Part shown: piece by piece, positions 7,976-16,228 of the stretch
How the letters are laid out: every line of letters starts with the position of its first letter
How positions within the stretch are numbered: the first letter of the stretch is position 1
Assembly: GCA_019637695.1 (NCBI GenBank)
Contig: JAHBVG010000009.1
Span: 1-64,000 of the forward strand
Origin: Caldilineaceae bacterium
GTDB lineage: Bacteria > Chloroflexota > Anaerolineae > Caldilineales > Caldilineaceae
Reading direction: 5' to 3'
Length of the DNA stretch: 64,000 nt
Position numbers and translations under genes: made by a program
The notes under the pieces: model-generated
The model's input: only the letters and a program-made list of their open reading frames with translations
The model's database searches: none
What the model was told of the DNA's origin: nothing

Positions 7976-8440
7976 CTACTGGGCGTCATCGTATGCCCTC
8001 TCCAGTGCCGCCACATCGAGCTTAATCATGCTCATCATGGCTTCCATCACCGCCTGTACCTTTTTGGGATTCTTATCGGCGATGAGTTCCATGAAACGCC
8101 TAGGGACGATTTGCCAAGTGACGCCGAACTGGTCGGTAATCCAGCCGCATTGAGACGGCGTCGCGCCAGCACTGACGAGCTTACTCCAGTACTCATCAAC
8201 CTCTTCCTGATCCTCGCAGTCAACAAAGAGCGAGAAGCCCTCGGAGAACTTGAAGTACGGGCCACCGTTGTAAGCCATGAAGAACTGCCCACCGATGACG
8301 AATTCGGCAGAAGTAATTGGGCCGTCCTCGCCAGTTCGGGCTACGTTCTTTATTTCGGAATCTGGAAATGTGGCAGTGTAGAAAGCAATTGCAGCCTCGA
8401 GTTGATCATTGAACATTAGGAAAGGTGTCACTTTGGTCAC
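7976..8440 (-). CDS. VOC-family (PhnB-like) protein
   Basis: The 154-residue protein starts at GTG 8440 with GGAG eight bases upstream. It has the PhnB/glyoxalase-like double beta-alpha-beta layout: TPFLMFNDQLEAAIAFYTATF, FVIGGQFFMAYNGGP, SLFVDCEDQEEVDEYWSKL and the WITDQFGVTWQIVPRR end strand. Many are annotated by the misleading name 3-demethylubiquinone-9 3-methyltransferase; a true function for this subgroup is not established. A C-terminal extension (VQAVMEAMMSMIKLDVAALERAY) is normal for the subgroup. It belongs to the cassette-like series, with an attC-like site just upstream at 8467-8553. Confidence 0.8.
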   Translation of the reverse strand: MTKVTPFLMFNDQLEAAIAFYTATFPDSEIKNVARTGEDGPITSAEFVIGGQFFMAYNGGPYFKFSEGFSLFVDCEDQEEVDEYWSKLVSAGATPSQCGWITDQFGVTWQIVPRRFMELIADKNPKKVQAVMEAMMSMIKLDVAALERAYDDAQ

Positions 8441-8466
8441 TTTTAGTCTCCTCTCTTATGATTGTT

Positions 8467-8553
8467 GCCTAACGACAGGTTTCAGCCGCTGGCGTCCTGA
8501 ACTTGCCATACGAAGAGAGGGGCGCGCCAGTCGGCTGGAAACGGTTGTTGGGC
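8467..8553 (-). other. attC-like recombination site with consensus R boxes
   Basis: GCCTAAC (8467-8473) and GTTGGGC (8547-8553) fit RYYYAAC and GTTRRRY. The two inner arms (CAGGTTTCAGCCGCTGGCG on one side, CGCCAGTCGGCTGGAAACGG on the other) pair with single unpaired bases, the extrahelical bases typical of folded attC sites. Total length 87 bp is within the attC range. It lies 3' of the minus-strand SDR gene. It is the best attC candidate in the window. Confidence 0.7.
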
Positions 8554-8728
8554 GGCTACAACGGATTGAAATAGACCTCGATTGTATAGCTTATTCCGCC
8601 CTGTTCTTACACACTCTGATGCGTTGTTGGACGGTAACGGATTTTAGGCCAAATGGAAGCGGTATCAGTCGTGGTGATACCGCTTGACATTGAACGGTCA
8701 TACTGTGCAAAACTCGCTCAGCAATCGG

Positions 8729-9574
8729 TTAGGCTTCGGTGAGTGCTGGATTTTGCTCCGCCAGAATGTTCTCCATCCGTTCGCGCACCCACGCTTTCGA
8801 TTCAGGATGCGTGAGGATATACAGGCGGTTCTCCCGTATGGCGGTGAAGACGCAGTCGGCAACCTGCTCAGGCGTCATCCCGGGCGGGGCCGCTTGGCCC
8901 ACGGCTGACCGCCGTGCGATGACCCCGGGACTTGCCTTCTCGTCAGGATCGTTCTGGAGCGCGGCCGGGCGATTGCGCGCTGAGTCCAGAATGCGGGTGG
9001 TGACGCGGGCTGGGCAGAGGACTGAGACGTGGACCTTCGCACCCTGTTCAGCCAATTCGTAGTAAAGTGTTTCCGAGAGGCTGACGATCGCGTGCTTGGT
9101 GACCTTGTAGATTCCCGAGCCGGGGTGAGCGATCAGTCCCGCGATCGAAGCGGTGTTCACAATGTGGCACTCCGTGTCTTGTGCAAGCATGATCGGGACG
9201 AAGACCCGCACCCCATGAATCACGCCCCACAGGTTGACCCCCAGCACCCACCCCCAATCGGCGAGCGTGCTTTCCCAAATCGTAGTCCCAGCCCCCACCC
9301 CAGCATTGTTACACAGGAGATGGACCGCGCCAAAGGTCGCCAGGGTCTGTTGCGCCAGGGCGGTCACATCTCCAGCTTTGGATACATCCGTCACCACCGT
9401 GAGTACCTGTGCACCAGCGTCCTGCAGCTCGGCTGCGGTACGGCGCAACGCGGCCTCCTCAATATCTGCCAGGACGACCTTCATCCCTTCTTGGACGCAC
9501 TGTAATGCGAGGCTGTGGCCGATACCACTGGCGGCGCCCGTGATGACAGCTACGCGGTCTCGAAATGCTTGCAT
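8729..9574 (-). CDS. Short-chain dehydrogenase/reductase (SDR)
   Basis: ATG at 9574 has GGAGGA upstream and gives 281 residues. The protein shows the classical SDR signature set: TGAASGIG cofactor loop at the N-terminus (residues about 11-18), VLADIEEAAL for the acidic cofactor-selectivity residue, a CNNAGVG strand, IVNTASIAGL with the catalytic Ser, and YKVTKHAIV with the catalytic Tyr/Lys. It should oxidise or reduce an alcohol/ketone with NAD(P). The substrate is unknown. It shares strand and spacing style with the preceding small genes, and an attC-like site lies 176 bases beyond its stop, so it may be the largest cassette of the array. Confidence 0.88.
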   Translation of the reverse strand: MQAFRDRVAVITGAASGIGHSLALQCVQEGMKVVLADIEEAALRRTAAELQDAGAQVLTVVTDVSKAGDVTALAQQTLATFGAVHLLCNNAGVGAGTTIWESTLADWGWVLGVNLWGVIHGVRVFVPIMLAQDTECHIVNTASIAGLIAHPGSGIYKVTKHAIVSLSETLYYELAEQGAKVHVSVLCPARVTTRILDSARNRPAALQNDPDEKASPGVIARRSAVGQAAPPGMTPEQVADCVFTAIRENRLYILTHPESKAWVRERMENILAEQNPALTEA

Positions 9575-9755
9575 GATTTCCTCCGTGAGTCTGGCAAGAA
9601 CCGTGTCCCGAGGGAATGACATTTTGAAAACGAGCCGAGATCCGCCCGGTCAAGTGCAGCGGATGCTCGGCGGTTTGACCCACATCACGGCTTTGTCTGA
9701 CGACAAATCTACTGCCCCAGATTGACTTTGATGGCAGCAGGTGACATGTCCAGGA

Positions 9756-10088
9756 TTACTCCTTCCCCAGAGGCAACGTCTTATAAGCGAGATATTCACC
9801 CTGCGGACCCAGTGGCTCCTCATACACGAACATCACAAGCTCGCGTGCTGTATACCGCAGATTGACACGGGGGGTAGCGATTTCAGTATACAACCGCCGA
9901 TACACCTCAAGCGGCTGTCCACCTATCATCACCGTCATGTGAAAATGATAGGCGCTCCCATCATAGGCGGCCTGCGTGTCGCCAAACCGCTGACGCAATT
10001 CAGCGTTGACCCGCTCGTGCAATTGGCGCAGGTCGTCTGTTTCTTGCACATCGACCCAGAGAATCCCATAGTCCTTGCCGTCGAACAC
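9756..10088 (-). pseudogene. 2H phosphoesterase-like fragment, N-terminally truncated
   Basis: The frame encodes about 110 residues resembling the C-terminal half of a 2H-phosphoesterase/2'-5' RNA ligase-like protein, with YHFHMTVMIGG carrying one HxT motif. The first HxT motif expected some 80 residues earlier is absent. Upstream the same frame closes at a TGA with no plausible ATG, and the antitoxin remnant starts there in another frame. A complete family member has two HxTx motifs and about 170 residues, so this copy is probably non-functional. A short real gene starting at GTG 10088 cannot be excluded. Confidence 0.5.
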
Positions 10089-10111
10089 CAGCGGCTCAAG
10101 CTGTAGCTCAC

Positions 10112-10334
10112 TGCATACGCATCAGGCAGTGGATCATTGAAATCGTCGCGTATGCGCATTGCGCCTCGATGCAGGCCAGCCGTCCGTCGCTGGGGGGCGC
10201 TTCCGAATCGGCACTAATTGCACAACCGATTCTTGATTTTCAGCGATGATCACCGTCTTCCCCTGTAACGCCAGGGTCAACAGTTTCGACAACTGCATTT
10301 CCGCTTCTTTGACATCAACCGTGAGTGTATCCAT
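10112..10334 (-). pseudogene. Phd/YefM-type antitoxin, frameshifted
   Basis: The N-terminal part from ATG 10334 (MDTLTVDVKEAEMQLSKLL, then GKTVIIAENQESVVQLVPI) is a typical Phd/YefM antitoxin, which binds a toxin and its own promoter. The expected C-terminal tail, AGLHRGAMRIRDDFNDPLPD, is present but in another frame. The shift falls at a run of six G at 10192-10197 on the plus strand. A single indel there would restore one continuous protein. No cognate PIN-type toxin follows; a truncated phosphoesterase frame does. It could be a sequencing error in the homopolymer or real decay. Confidence 0.7.
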
Positions 10335-10410
10335 GTGATCTCCCTTTCTGCGGGTAGTTTATCATATGTTTAGTCCGCCCAACAGCAAGTTTCACGACGT
10401 CCAAAAACAA

Positions 10411-10444
10411 AATGCGGCGAGGACCGCTACGCCCTCGCCGCATT
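10411..10444 (-). terminator. Rho-independent terminator of the apionate operon
   Basis: A perfect 12-bp GC-rich stem (10411-10422 with 10433-10444) is followed, reading the minus strand, by TTTTGTTTTT. It lies 57 bases beyond the stop codon of the ApnO-like gene and should end transcription of the minus-strand cluster. Confidence 0.8.
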
Positions 10445-10500
10445 ATCTCATCATCGCCGACCATTGCGGTCGTCCGCTGTCCTCAGCGGCGTCATCGCCA

Positions 10501-11340
10501 TCACCCCTTGGTGATCTCGTCTACGCTCCGCTTCACGTTGGCGATATCAAAGACGTTCTCCTTCCAATCGGCGCGGAAGATGCGATCTTTGGCTTTGGCA
10601 ATCGCCAGTTTGGCCCCATCCGAGAAGGGGAAACCAGCGATGCCGAAAACAATCGCCAGCTCAATGCGGATATGGCCGGAGAGGAAATCCCAGGCTGCTT
10701 CTTCGGGGATACCCATGCGCACAACTTCGTCCATGCCTTCCTTAATGATGGTGATGCAGGTGGCGGAGAGCGTCTCGACCAGCGCCGGTTCGAGAAGGGC
10801 CATCTGCTCGGTGGTGACCCGGTGCGAATTCATCACCGGCGCGTAGATGGCGCGGGCGATGGCTTCACCCTTGGCGTAGTCGGCTTCCGGTCCGCTGTGC
10901 AGCGCGCAGACAATATGCTGCTTGGCATGGATGCCGCCGAACCAATCGGTGCGCCCCTCCTCGGTTGTCTCGTCGTTGAAGAGCGGCGGGTGGCAGGGAT
11001 GGGCCAGGAAATAAGTGATGTCGTCGCGATCGGGCAGTTCGCCGGCGTAGGCCGCTGCCGGGTCCAACGCCATCACCATGGCGCCCACCTTCACCTTGGG
11101 GATCAACGTTTGGGCAATGGTCCCGATCAGCGCGTCAGGCACCGCCAGGATCACCACGTCGGCGGTGGAAACGGCGTCATCCTCAGGGGTGGGCGACAGT
11201 CCCCGTTCAGCCAGCCGTCCGCGCCCGCTCTCGCTCACCTCCACATAGTGGACCTCGTACTCGGCCATATCCTTGATGTTATCCGTAATGCGGCAGCCCA
11301 TTTTGCCGCCGGCGCCCATTAAAGCGATTGAAATGGTCAT
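10501..11340 (-). CDS. apnO: D-apionate oxidoisomerase-like dehydrogenase (ApnO family)
   Basis: The 279-residue protein opens with a Rossmann dinucleotide loop (ALMGAGGKMGCRITDNI, residues 6-22), then VVILAVPDALIG, LAHPCHPPLFND and a helical C-terminal dimerisation domain with SATCITIIKEGMDEVVRMG. This is the phosphogluconate-dehydrogenase-related family that includes ApnO, which oxidises and isomerises D-apionate to 3-oxo-isoapionate with NAD. The assignment rests mainly on context: the next two upstream genes are a DUF1537 kinase and a RuBisCO-like protein, the same partners that follow ApnO in described D-apionate pathways. AAGGAGG lies seven bases before ATG 11340. Another NAD-dependent acid-sugar dehydrogenase remains possible. 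Confidence 0.75.
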   Translation of the reverse strand: MTISIALMGAGGKMGCRITDNIKDMAEYEVHYVEVSESGRGRLAERGLSPTPEDDAVSTADVVILAVPDALIGTIAQTLIPKVKVGAMVMALDPAAAYAGELPDRDDITYFLAHPCHPPLFNDETTEEGRTDWFGGIHAKQHIVCALHSGPEADYAKGEAIARAIYAPVMNSHRVTTEQMALLEPALVETLSATCITIIKEGMDEVVRMGIPEEAAWDFLSGHIRIELAIVFGIAGFPFSDGAKLAIAKAKDRIFRADWKENVFDIANVKRSVDEITKG

Positions 11341-11454
11341 ACAAGAGCCTCCTTAAAGGTATGAATAAAGAATAATGATTGGGTAGAGAATATTGCAGGT
11401 TGGCAGGTGTCAACCGACGATGCCATACGCAATTCGCAACTCGCCCCTCGACCA

Positions 11455-11487
11455 CTTTTGCCTTTTGCTTTTTGCCTTTTGCCTTCT
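11455..11487. repeat. TTTTGCC heptamer repeat
   Basis: The spacer between the kinase and ApnO genes carries tandem, slightly degenerate copies of the heptamer TTTTGCC ending at the kinase stop codon. The same unit recurs at 14408-14460. Confidence 0.65.
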
Positions 11488-12858
11488 CTATCTGCCTTCT
11501 CTGATCCGCCCAAAGTAATCTGCCTTGCCCACCTGCCCGCCTTTGAGCGAAATTTCGAGACCGTCCATGTGGGGTTGCTCGGAGCTGGCCCGGCAGAGCG
11601 GACCGCCGGGCGCAATCGGGCAGATGGCCTCCAGCGCGTAGATGCCGAGGATGGGCGTGGCGTGGCTGCATGTGTCGCCGCCGGCAATGCAGGCCCGGCG
11701 CATCCCTGTCTCCCGCAGCAGCGTGCGCAGGATCTCCCCTTGCCCCTCGGCCAGCCGATGGCCGACTGTGGCTGGCTCCAACCCCAATTCCGCGCCGCGG
11801 CGCTTGGCCGCGGGGATGGCCGCATCGTCGGGTCCCTGCGTCGAAAAGAGGATCACGCTCTGCCCCATCTTCAGCACTTCCAGCGCCGCAGCGACGGCGC
11901 GGTTGCGCTCCCCCTCAGCCGTGGAAGGATCGAGCAGGGCGGGCGCGTCCAACCGTAGCGTAGTGAAGCCGTTGTGCGCCGCCCAGGTGATCTGCTCAGC
12001 GGTGACGGGCGATCCGCTGCCGGAGATGACGATCAACTGGTCCACCGGCCCAGGCGAAGGGAAGGACGTAGGCGCGCTCACCTGCCCCGTTCGCTGCCAA
12101 TGGCGGATCAGGGCGTATTGCGTCCCCGATGAGCCGACGGTGAAAAGCGGACGGTCGCCGGGCCGATCTTGGGCCTTGCGCCAGATCAGCCGACCGATCT
12201 GCGCCAGATGCTCATCATTCAACGTGTCGAAGAGGACGACATCGGGTCGCTCCGCCAGCAAAGCGCGGAAGCGGGCGTCGATCTCCTCATCGTTCCCCGC
12301 CAGCGCCAGCAGATCGAACGAGCGCACCGTGCGCCGGGTCTGTTTGGCTAAATGCAGCCGTAGATCGCTCTCGTTCATCGGCGTTACCGGGTGGCGGCTC
12401 ATGGTCGGGTGGCGATCCAGGCGGAAGGTCTCATCCCCCACGGTGGCATAGAGATTGGCGAAGGCCACATATCGGCGCAGGACGGGCGCACCCACCACCA
12501 TGGGCACAAAGGGGCTGTGGAAGATCGATTGTCCAATGTCGGCGGCGAGGCCGATGCTGCCCACCTCTGGCGAAGAATCGAAGGTGGAGCAAGTCTTGTA
12601 GTGGACGAGCGGCGCGCCCAACTGCTTCAACCCCTCGAACTTAGGGCGTAGATCCCGCTCCATCTGCGCCGGGTTCATGGAGCGGCTGGCCCCAGCGATC
12701 CCCAGCGCGGCCAGATTGGGGAAGCGTCCTTGCAGGTGATGGGGCTGCGGCGGCGTCAAAAAGAGCGCAGCCGGCACCCCGCCAAAGGTCAACGCCTCCA
12801 TGGCATCGGTAGAGCCGGTGAAATCGTCGCCGTAGAACGTTAAGAGCAAATTGGTCAT
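11488..12858 (-). CDS. oiaK: DUF1537 four-carbon acid sugar kinase, OiaK-like
   Basis: The 456-residue protein shows the DUF1537 sugar-acid kinase markers in order: an N-terminal substrate motif YGDDFTGSTDAMEAL (residues 9-23), LVHYKTCSTFDSS, SGSGSPVTAEQI in the linker to the nucleotide domain, CIAGGDTCSHAT for ATP binding, and PGGPLCRAS ... KGGQVG at the C-terminus. Members phosphorylate small acid sugars; between an ApnO-like gene and a RuBisCO-like gene the best prediction is 3-oxo-isoapionate 4-kinase. ATG at 12858 has only a weak ribosome site. Kinases for threonate or erythronate share the family, so substrate specificity is inferred from neighbours. Confidence 0.8.
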   Translation of the reverse strand: MTNLLLTFYGDDFTGSTDAMEALTFGGVPAALFLTPPQPHHLQGRFPNLAALGIAGASRSMNPAQMERDLRPKFEGLKQLGAPLVHYKTCSTFDSSPEVGSIGLAADIGQSIFHSPFVPMVVGAPVLRRYVAFANLYATVGDETFRLDRHPTMSRHPVTPMNESDLRLHLAKQTRRTVRSFDLLALAGNDEEIDARFRALLAERPDVVLFDTLNDEHLAQIGRLIWRKAQDRPGDRPLFTVGSSGTQYALIRHWQRTGQVSAPTSFPSPGPVDQLIVISGSGSPVTAEQITWAAHNGFTTLRLDAPALLDPSTAEGERNRAVAAALEVLKMGQSVILFSTQGPDDAAIPAAKRRGAELGLEPATVGHRLAEGQGEILRTLLRETGMRRACIAGGDTCSHATPILGIYALEAICPIAPGGPLCRASSEQPHMDGLEISLKGGQVGKADYFGRIREGR

Positions 12859-12879
12859 AAATTAGTAGCTCTTCGTGTT

Positions 12880-12965
12880 TTGAATGAGTAATGAGTAGAT
12901 CAGGCACGTTCTGGATGAACTTGAACGAAAACAGACTTACCCTACTCATTACTCATTACTCATTT
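12880..12965. repeat. Heptamer hairpin (GAGTAAT / ATTACTC)
   Basis: TGAGTAATGAGTAG near 12885 and CTACTCATTACTCATTACTC near 12943 form inverted arms of the same 7-nt unit seen at 2993-3048, about 700 times that far apart in unrelated genes. The right arm reaches the 3' end of the RuBisCO-like gene. Confidence 0.65.
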
Positions 12966-14218
12966 CTATACTTCTCCAATGCCTGGCGCAACGCCGAATG
13001 ACTCTTCGCATACTCCGCCAGCGGAATCCCCCCCACCGCCGCTTCCCAGGATTGGATCAGGCTGGCGACGCCCGCCGCCGGTCCGCCCGGATGGGCAATG
13101 ATGCCGCCGCCAGCCAGGTACATGAGATCCACGCTGCCCAGCGCTTTGAAAGTATCGGGGGCCTGTTCGGCGGACTGCCCCGACGAGAAGACGGGCATGA
13201 CGGTGTATCCGCCCAACATGGGCGTTAAGCATTCCCGCGCCGAGGCGATCACCGATTCGTCCGATTCGCAGAACTTGTTGCGGATGCCGTTGACGTGCAG
13301 ATGATCGGCGCCGGCCAGCCGCCAAAACTTTTGGAAGCCCCGATAATCAAAGCCCAGCAGCGGATGGCGGGTGAGCGCGCCCCATCCATTGCGGTGGCCG
13401 TGGATGGGCAACCCGCTGTGGCGGCGCAACGCCGAGACACCGCTCAACCCCACGGCCAGCAGGCTGACCATGATGCAAGTTCCCCCTGCGGCGAGGACGG
13501 CGTCATGGCTGTGGCGCATCTCGTCGATTTCGCCGCTGATGTTGAAAGCGTACATGACCTTCTTGCCCGTGCGCTCGGCATGGTCGTTGATCACGCGCAT
13601 AATCACTTCGGCCCGTTTCGCCACGGGTGAATAGGGCGGATTGGCGATCAACTCGTCGTCTTTGATGAAATCCAACCCGGCTTCAATCAGGGTCTTGACC
13701 AGATCCGCGGTCTCCTCAATAGAGAGGCCCACACTGGGCTTGATGATGGTGCCGATCAGCGGGCGGTCGTAGACGCCGGCGAGCCGTCGCGTCCCTTCCA
13801 CCCCAAACTGGGGACCGGGATAGGCGTCGGCGAATGGCTGAGGAAGGTCGATGTCCACCAGGCGCAGACCGGAAAATTGGCCCAACTCGAAGAGATTCCC
13901 CGCCACGGTGGACATGAGCGCCGGCAACGACGGTCCCACATTCTCATAGGGGAAGGAGAGGACCACCTCGGCGCGGCGATATGTGGGCGGCGTCTCGCCT
14001 TTCTTTGGCGCTTTGGACCCTGGCAAACTTGGCGTTTCGGTCGCGTCCAACTGGGTGATGCGCACGATTTGCGCGCCATATCGCGCCCGCAGTTCGTCGG
14101 TCTCGCCAGGGACGGGCACAAAGGTCCCCGAAGACTGTTCGCCGGCCATCGCCGCCGCTGCTTTCTCCAGCGGGTGCGCCGTCTCGATGATGTAGGTTGC
14201 AAGGATTCGTTCGGTCAT
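12956..14218 (-). CDS. RuBisCO-like protein, probable 3-oxo-isoapionate-4-phosphate lyase/hydrolase
   Basis: The 420-residue protein is a form IV RuBisCO homologue. It keeps the IKP lysine (K160, GTIIKPSVGLS), the metal site K186/D188/E189 (GLDFIKDDE), the phosphate and loop residues HGHRNGWG near 273-280, and the loop-6 lysine (HVNGIRNKF, K315). In the D-apionate pathways, RuBisCO-like enzymes act either as a 3-oxo-isoapionate-4-phosphate decarboxylase (OiaX) or as a transcarboxylase/hydrolase (OiaT); I cannot separate these by eye. Upstream of the DUF1537 kinase and ApnO-like genes on the same strand, it fits that route. No phosphoribulokinase is nearby, so carbon fixation is not supported. 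Confidence 0.8.
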   Translation of the reverse strand: MTERILATYIIETAHPLEKAAAAMAGEQSSGTFVPVPGETDELRARYGAQIVRITQLDATETPSLPGSKAPKKGETPPTYRRAEVVLSFPYENVGPSLPALMSTVAGNLFELGQFSGLRLVDIDLPQPFADAYPGPQFGVEGTRRLAGVYDRPLIGTIIKPSVGLSIEETADLVKTLIEAGLDFIKDDELIANPPYSPVAKRAEVIMRVINDHAERTGKKVMYAFNISGEIDEMRHSHDAVLAAGGTCIMVSLLAVGLSGVSALRRHSGLPIHGHRNGWGALTRHPLLGFDYRGFQKFWRLAGADHLHVNGIRNKFCESDESVIASARECLTPMLGGYTVMPVFSSGQSAEQAPDTFKALGSVDLMYLAGGGIIAHPGGPAAGVASLIQSWEAAVGGIPLAEYAKSHSALRQALEKYRNE

Positions 14219-14222
14219 GGAT

Positions 14223-14460
14223 GATCCTGTGATTGGGGACTGGAGACTGGGGACTGGAGACTGGGGATTAGGGATTGGGGACTGGGAAGTGTCATCTCAT
14301 CCACTCTTCTTCCCTTCTTCCCTTCTTCCCTTCTTCCCTTCTTCTCTTCTTCTCTTCTTCCCTCTCTCCCGCTAACTGCCCTTTTCTGCCGACATCGTCT
14401 CCACCATTTTTGCCTTCTGCCTTTTGCCTCTGCTTTTCGCCTTTTGCCCTTTGCCTTTTC
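14223..14460. repeat. Heptamer and octamer repeat tract
   Basis: This 240-base spacer holds no gene. It consists of ACTGGGG/ATTGGGG heptamers (14228-14287), a pyrimidine run of the 8-nt unit TTCTTCCC (about 14305-14360), and TTTTGCC heptamers (14408-14460). Confidence 0.7.
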
Positions 14461-16069
14461 AACTTGTACTTACAAGCACTAGGACCCAATCCAGCGGATG
14501 GCCTTCGGCATCGACGCCTTCGGGTGGGGCGAAGCGCATGGAACCGCTGCGCAGCGAGAGCGCGGTCGAAGTCAGTTCCCCACGGCGCGGATCGAACCAT
14601 TGGCCGGCGTAGCCGTGCGCGGGCAGCGCCAGCGTGATCTCGCCGCCCGCCGGGAAATAGACGGCGACCTGGCTGAGATCCTCGGCGGCGAGGACCGCGG
14701 GCCGATAGCCTTCCTCGCGAGGAGCCTCTTTCAACAAGTGCGGTGTCGGGTGCAGATATTGGAAGGGCGCAATCTCGGTGAAGAAGCGCTGCAAATGCTG
14801 GAGATAGGGTAGGCTGGGCTGATCTTCATCGAGGATGGCAAAGGGTCCCCAGGTGTTCTCGAAGCCGTGGATCACGCCCATGCCCTGGAAGGCCCCGCGC
14901 CAGGGCGCGCGGCGCATGTGTTCAGGTCCCGTAAACTCATGGCCGGGGAAGATCAAAGGCAGCGCAGGGTTGCGCTCGTAGGCATACTCGGCAAAGACGA
15001 CCGAGCCCTTCCAGCCTTTAAAGCTCTGCTTGATCAGCTCCTCAATGCCTGCGGCCAGCCAACCGGTCTCGCGGTCACGGCTGCCCCACTCCTGATACAT
15101 AATCGTATCCACGGCGTCGGGGTCGGCGGCGAAGCGCTGGGCAAAGGGCGGGACGCGCGGTCCATTGTGCATGGCGAGGATGTGTCCATGCTGAGCCACA
15201 CCTTTGATCCAGCGGGCGATGCGCATGGCCCAGCGGTCGGCCACCGGCTTGTGATGCCAGTCGCCGTTGGGGTAGTACTCGTACTCGTTGAGCGGCGTCC
15301 AAAAATAGAGTGAATTGTAGGCGTCGTAGCGGGCGATGAGATAGCGCATCCACAACTCTTCCCATTCGGGCAGGAAGATCTGGCGGCTGTTGAAGGGGAA
15401 CTCGAAGCCCCATGCCTCCATGATCATCTCCAGACCCAGGCCGAGGCTTTCCGCGTGCTGCACCACCCGATCCACCGTGGCGAAATAGTCCAGGTTGAAG
15501 CGGTCAAAGCGCGGGGATTGCTCGCTGCCGCCCCAGGCCCAGGTGCGGCAGGTCTGCCAATCGCTGTAGCCATCCGGCGGGTGGAAGGGGCTGACCGGCA
15601 CGCGCACGCGCAACAGGTTGAAGCCCTGCGCCGCGCGCCGCGCCATGAACGATTCCACATCTCCGCCGCAATGGGCAATGCCGAAGAGGTTGTACGTTGT
15701 ATCGCCCACAATAAAGAGCGGTTTGCCCGATTCGTAGTGGAAGCCAAACGCCTTCCCCGGCGTGGATTTGAGGAAGCCATCGGCGGCGCGCTCGGTCACC
15801 TCAAATTCGCCGCGAGTATCGAGATCGGCGTTGGTGGGGCGCGAGACGGTGCGATAGCGCCATCTCCCCGCTTCCCCTGGGTTGAAACGCACGCGCCAGG
15901 TATTCTCGCCATCATAAAACGCAGGGACCGTCACCGTCTGCCCAGAAGGAGCGGTGAAGATGGCATCCACGGTTACATCAGCGAAGGGTTCTTTGTAGAC
16001 TTTGCCGCTCTGCAAACTCCACTCGCCCACAGTGCGGCGGGGAAGGGAAGTTGGATTCGGATTTGACAT
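14459..16069 (-). CDS. DUF5060-DUF4038 glycoside hydrolase-like protein (apiosidase-like fold)
   Basis: The 536-residue protein has three parts: an N-terminal beta-sandwich of DUF5060 type (about 10-95), a TIM-barrel of the DUF4038/apiosidase-like clan (about 100-440), and a C-terminal beta domain (about 450-536). Barrel landmarks are FIVGDTTYNLF, RVRVPVSPF, and the clan GH-A style Asn-Glu pair at N261-E262 (TPLNEYE), with a second acidic candidate at E361 (VVFAEYAYE). No signal peptide is visible, so a cytosolic oligosaccharide hydrolase is likely. It lies upstream of the apionate genes on the same strand. Its precise linkage specificity is not predictable. Confidence 0.75.
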   Translation of the reverse strand: MSNPNPTSLPRRTVGEWSLQSGKVYKEPFADVTVDAIFTAPSGQTVTVPAFYDGENTWRVRFNPGEAGRWRYRTVSRPTNADLDTRGEFEVTERAADGFLKSTPGKAFGFHYESGKPLFIVGDTTYNLFGIAHCGGDVESFMARRAAQGFNLLRVRVPVSPFHPPDGYSDWQTCRTWAWGGSEQSPRFDRFNLDYFATVDRVVQHAESLGLGLEMIMEAWGFEFPFNSRQIFLPEWEELWMRYLIARYDAYNSLYFWTPLNEYEYYPNGDWHHKPVADRWAMRIARWIKGVAQHGHILAMHNGPRVPPFAQRFAADPDAVDTIMYQEWGSRDRETGWLAAGIEELIKQSFKGWKGSVVFAEYAYERNPALPLIFPGHEFTGPEHMRRAPWRGAFQGMGVIHGFENTWGPFAILDEDQPSLPYLQHLQRFFTEIAPFQYLHPTPHLLKEAPREEGYRPAVLAAEDLSQVAVYFPAGGEITLALPAHGYAGQWFDPRRGELTSTALSLRSGSMRFAPPEGVDAEGHPLDWVLVLVSTS

Positions 16070-16135
16070 GGTTGTGTCTCTTTCGTCTTTGTGTGGAAGA
16101 GATTAGAAATTGGGTAAAGGAGATGCTTTGTGAAG

Positions 16136-16228
16136 TAGTGATTGAGCGATTGAGCGACTAAGCGATTTCAGAATCTCGACGAGATCCAATCGCCTAATCT
16201 CCCAATCTCCTAATCCCCAGTCCCCAAT
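16136..16228. repeat. Heptamer hairpin (GATTGAG / CCTAATC, CCCCAAT)
   Basis: The spacer has tandem GATTGAG-type heptamers in its left half and CCTAATCTCCCAATCTCC, CCCCAGTCCCCAAT in its right half, so the two halves can pair. CCCCAGT and CCCCAAT match the heptamers known as STRR repeats in cyanobacteria. Confidence 0.65.

Noticed and set aside
9640-9720. Additional full attC site upstream of the SDR gene
   Set aside because: Only a half resembling CGGTCAAGTGCAGCG is present; no paired R box is visible, so it is mentioned only as a remnant.
12956-14218. RuBisCO for carbon fixation
   Set aside because: No phosphoribulokinase or small subunit, and the neighbours (DUF1537 kinase, ApnO-like) point to an RLP in acid-sugar breakdown.
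14223-14460. CRISPR array
   Set aside because: Repeats are 7-8 nt tandem units without unique spacers, and no cas genes exist in the window.
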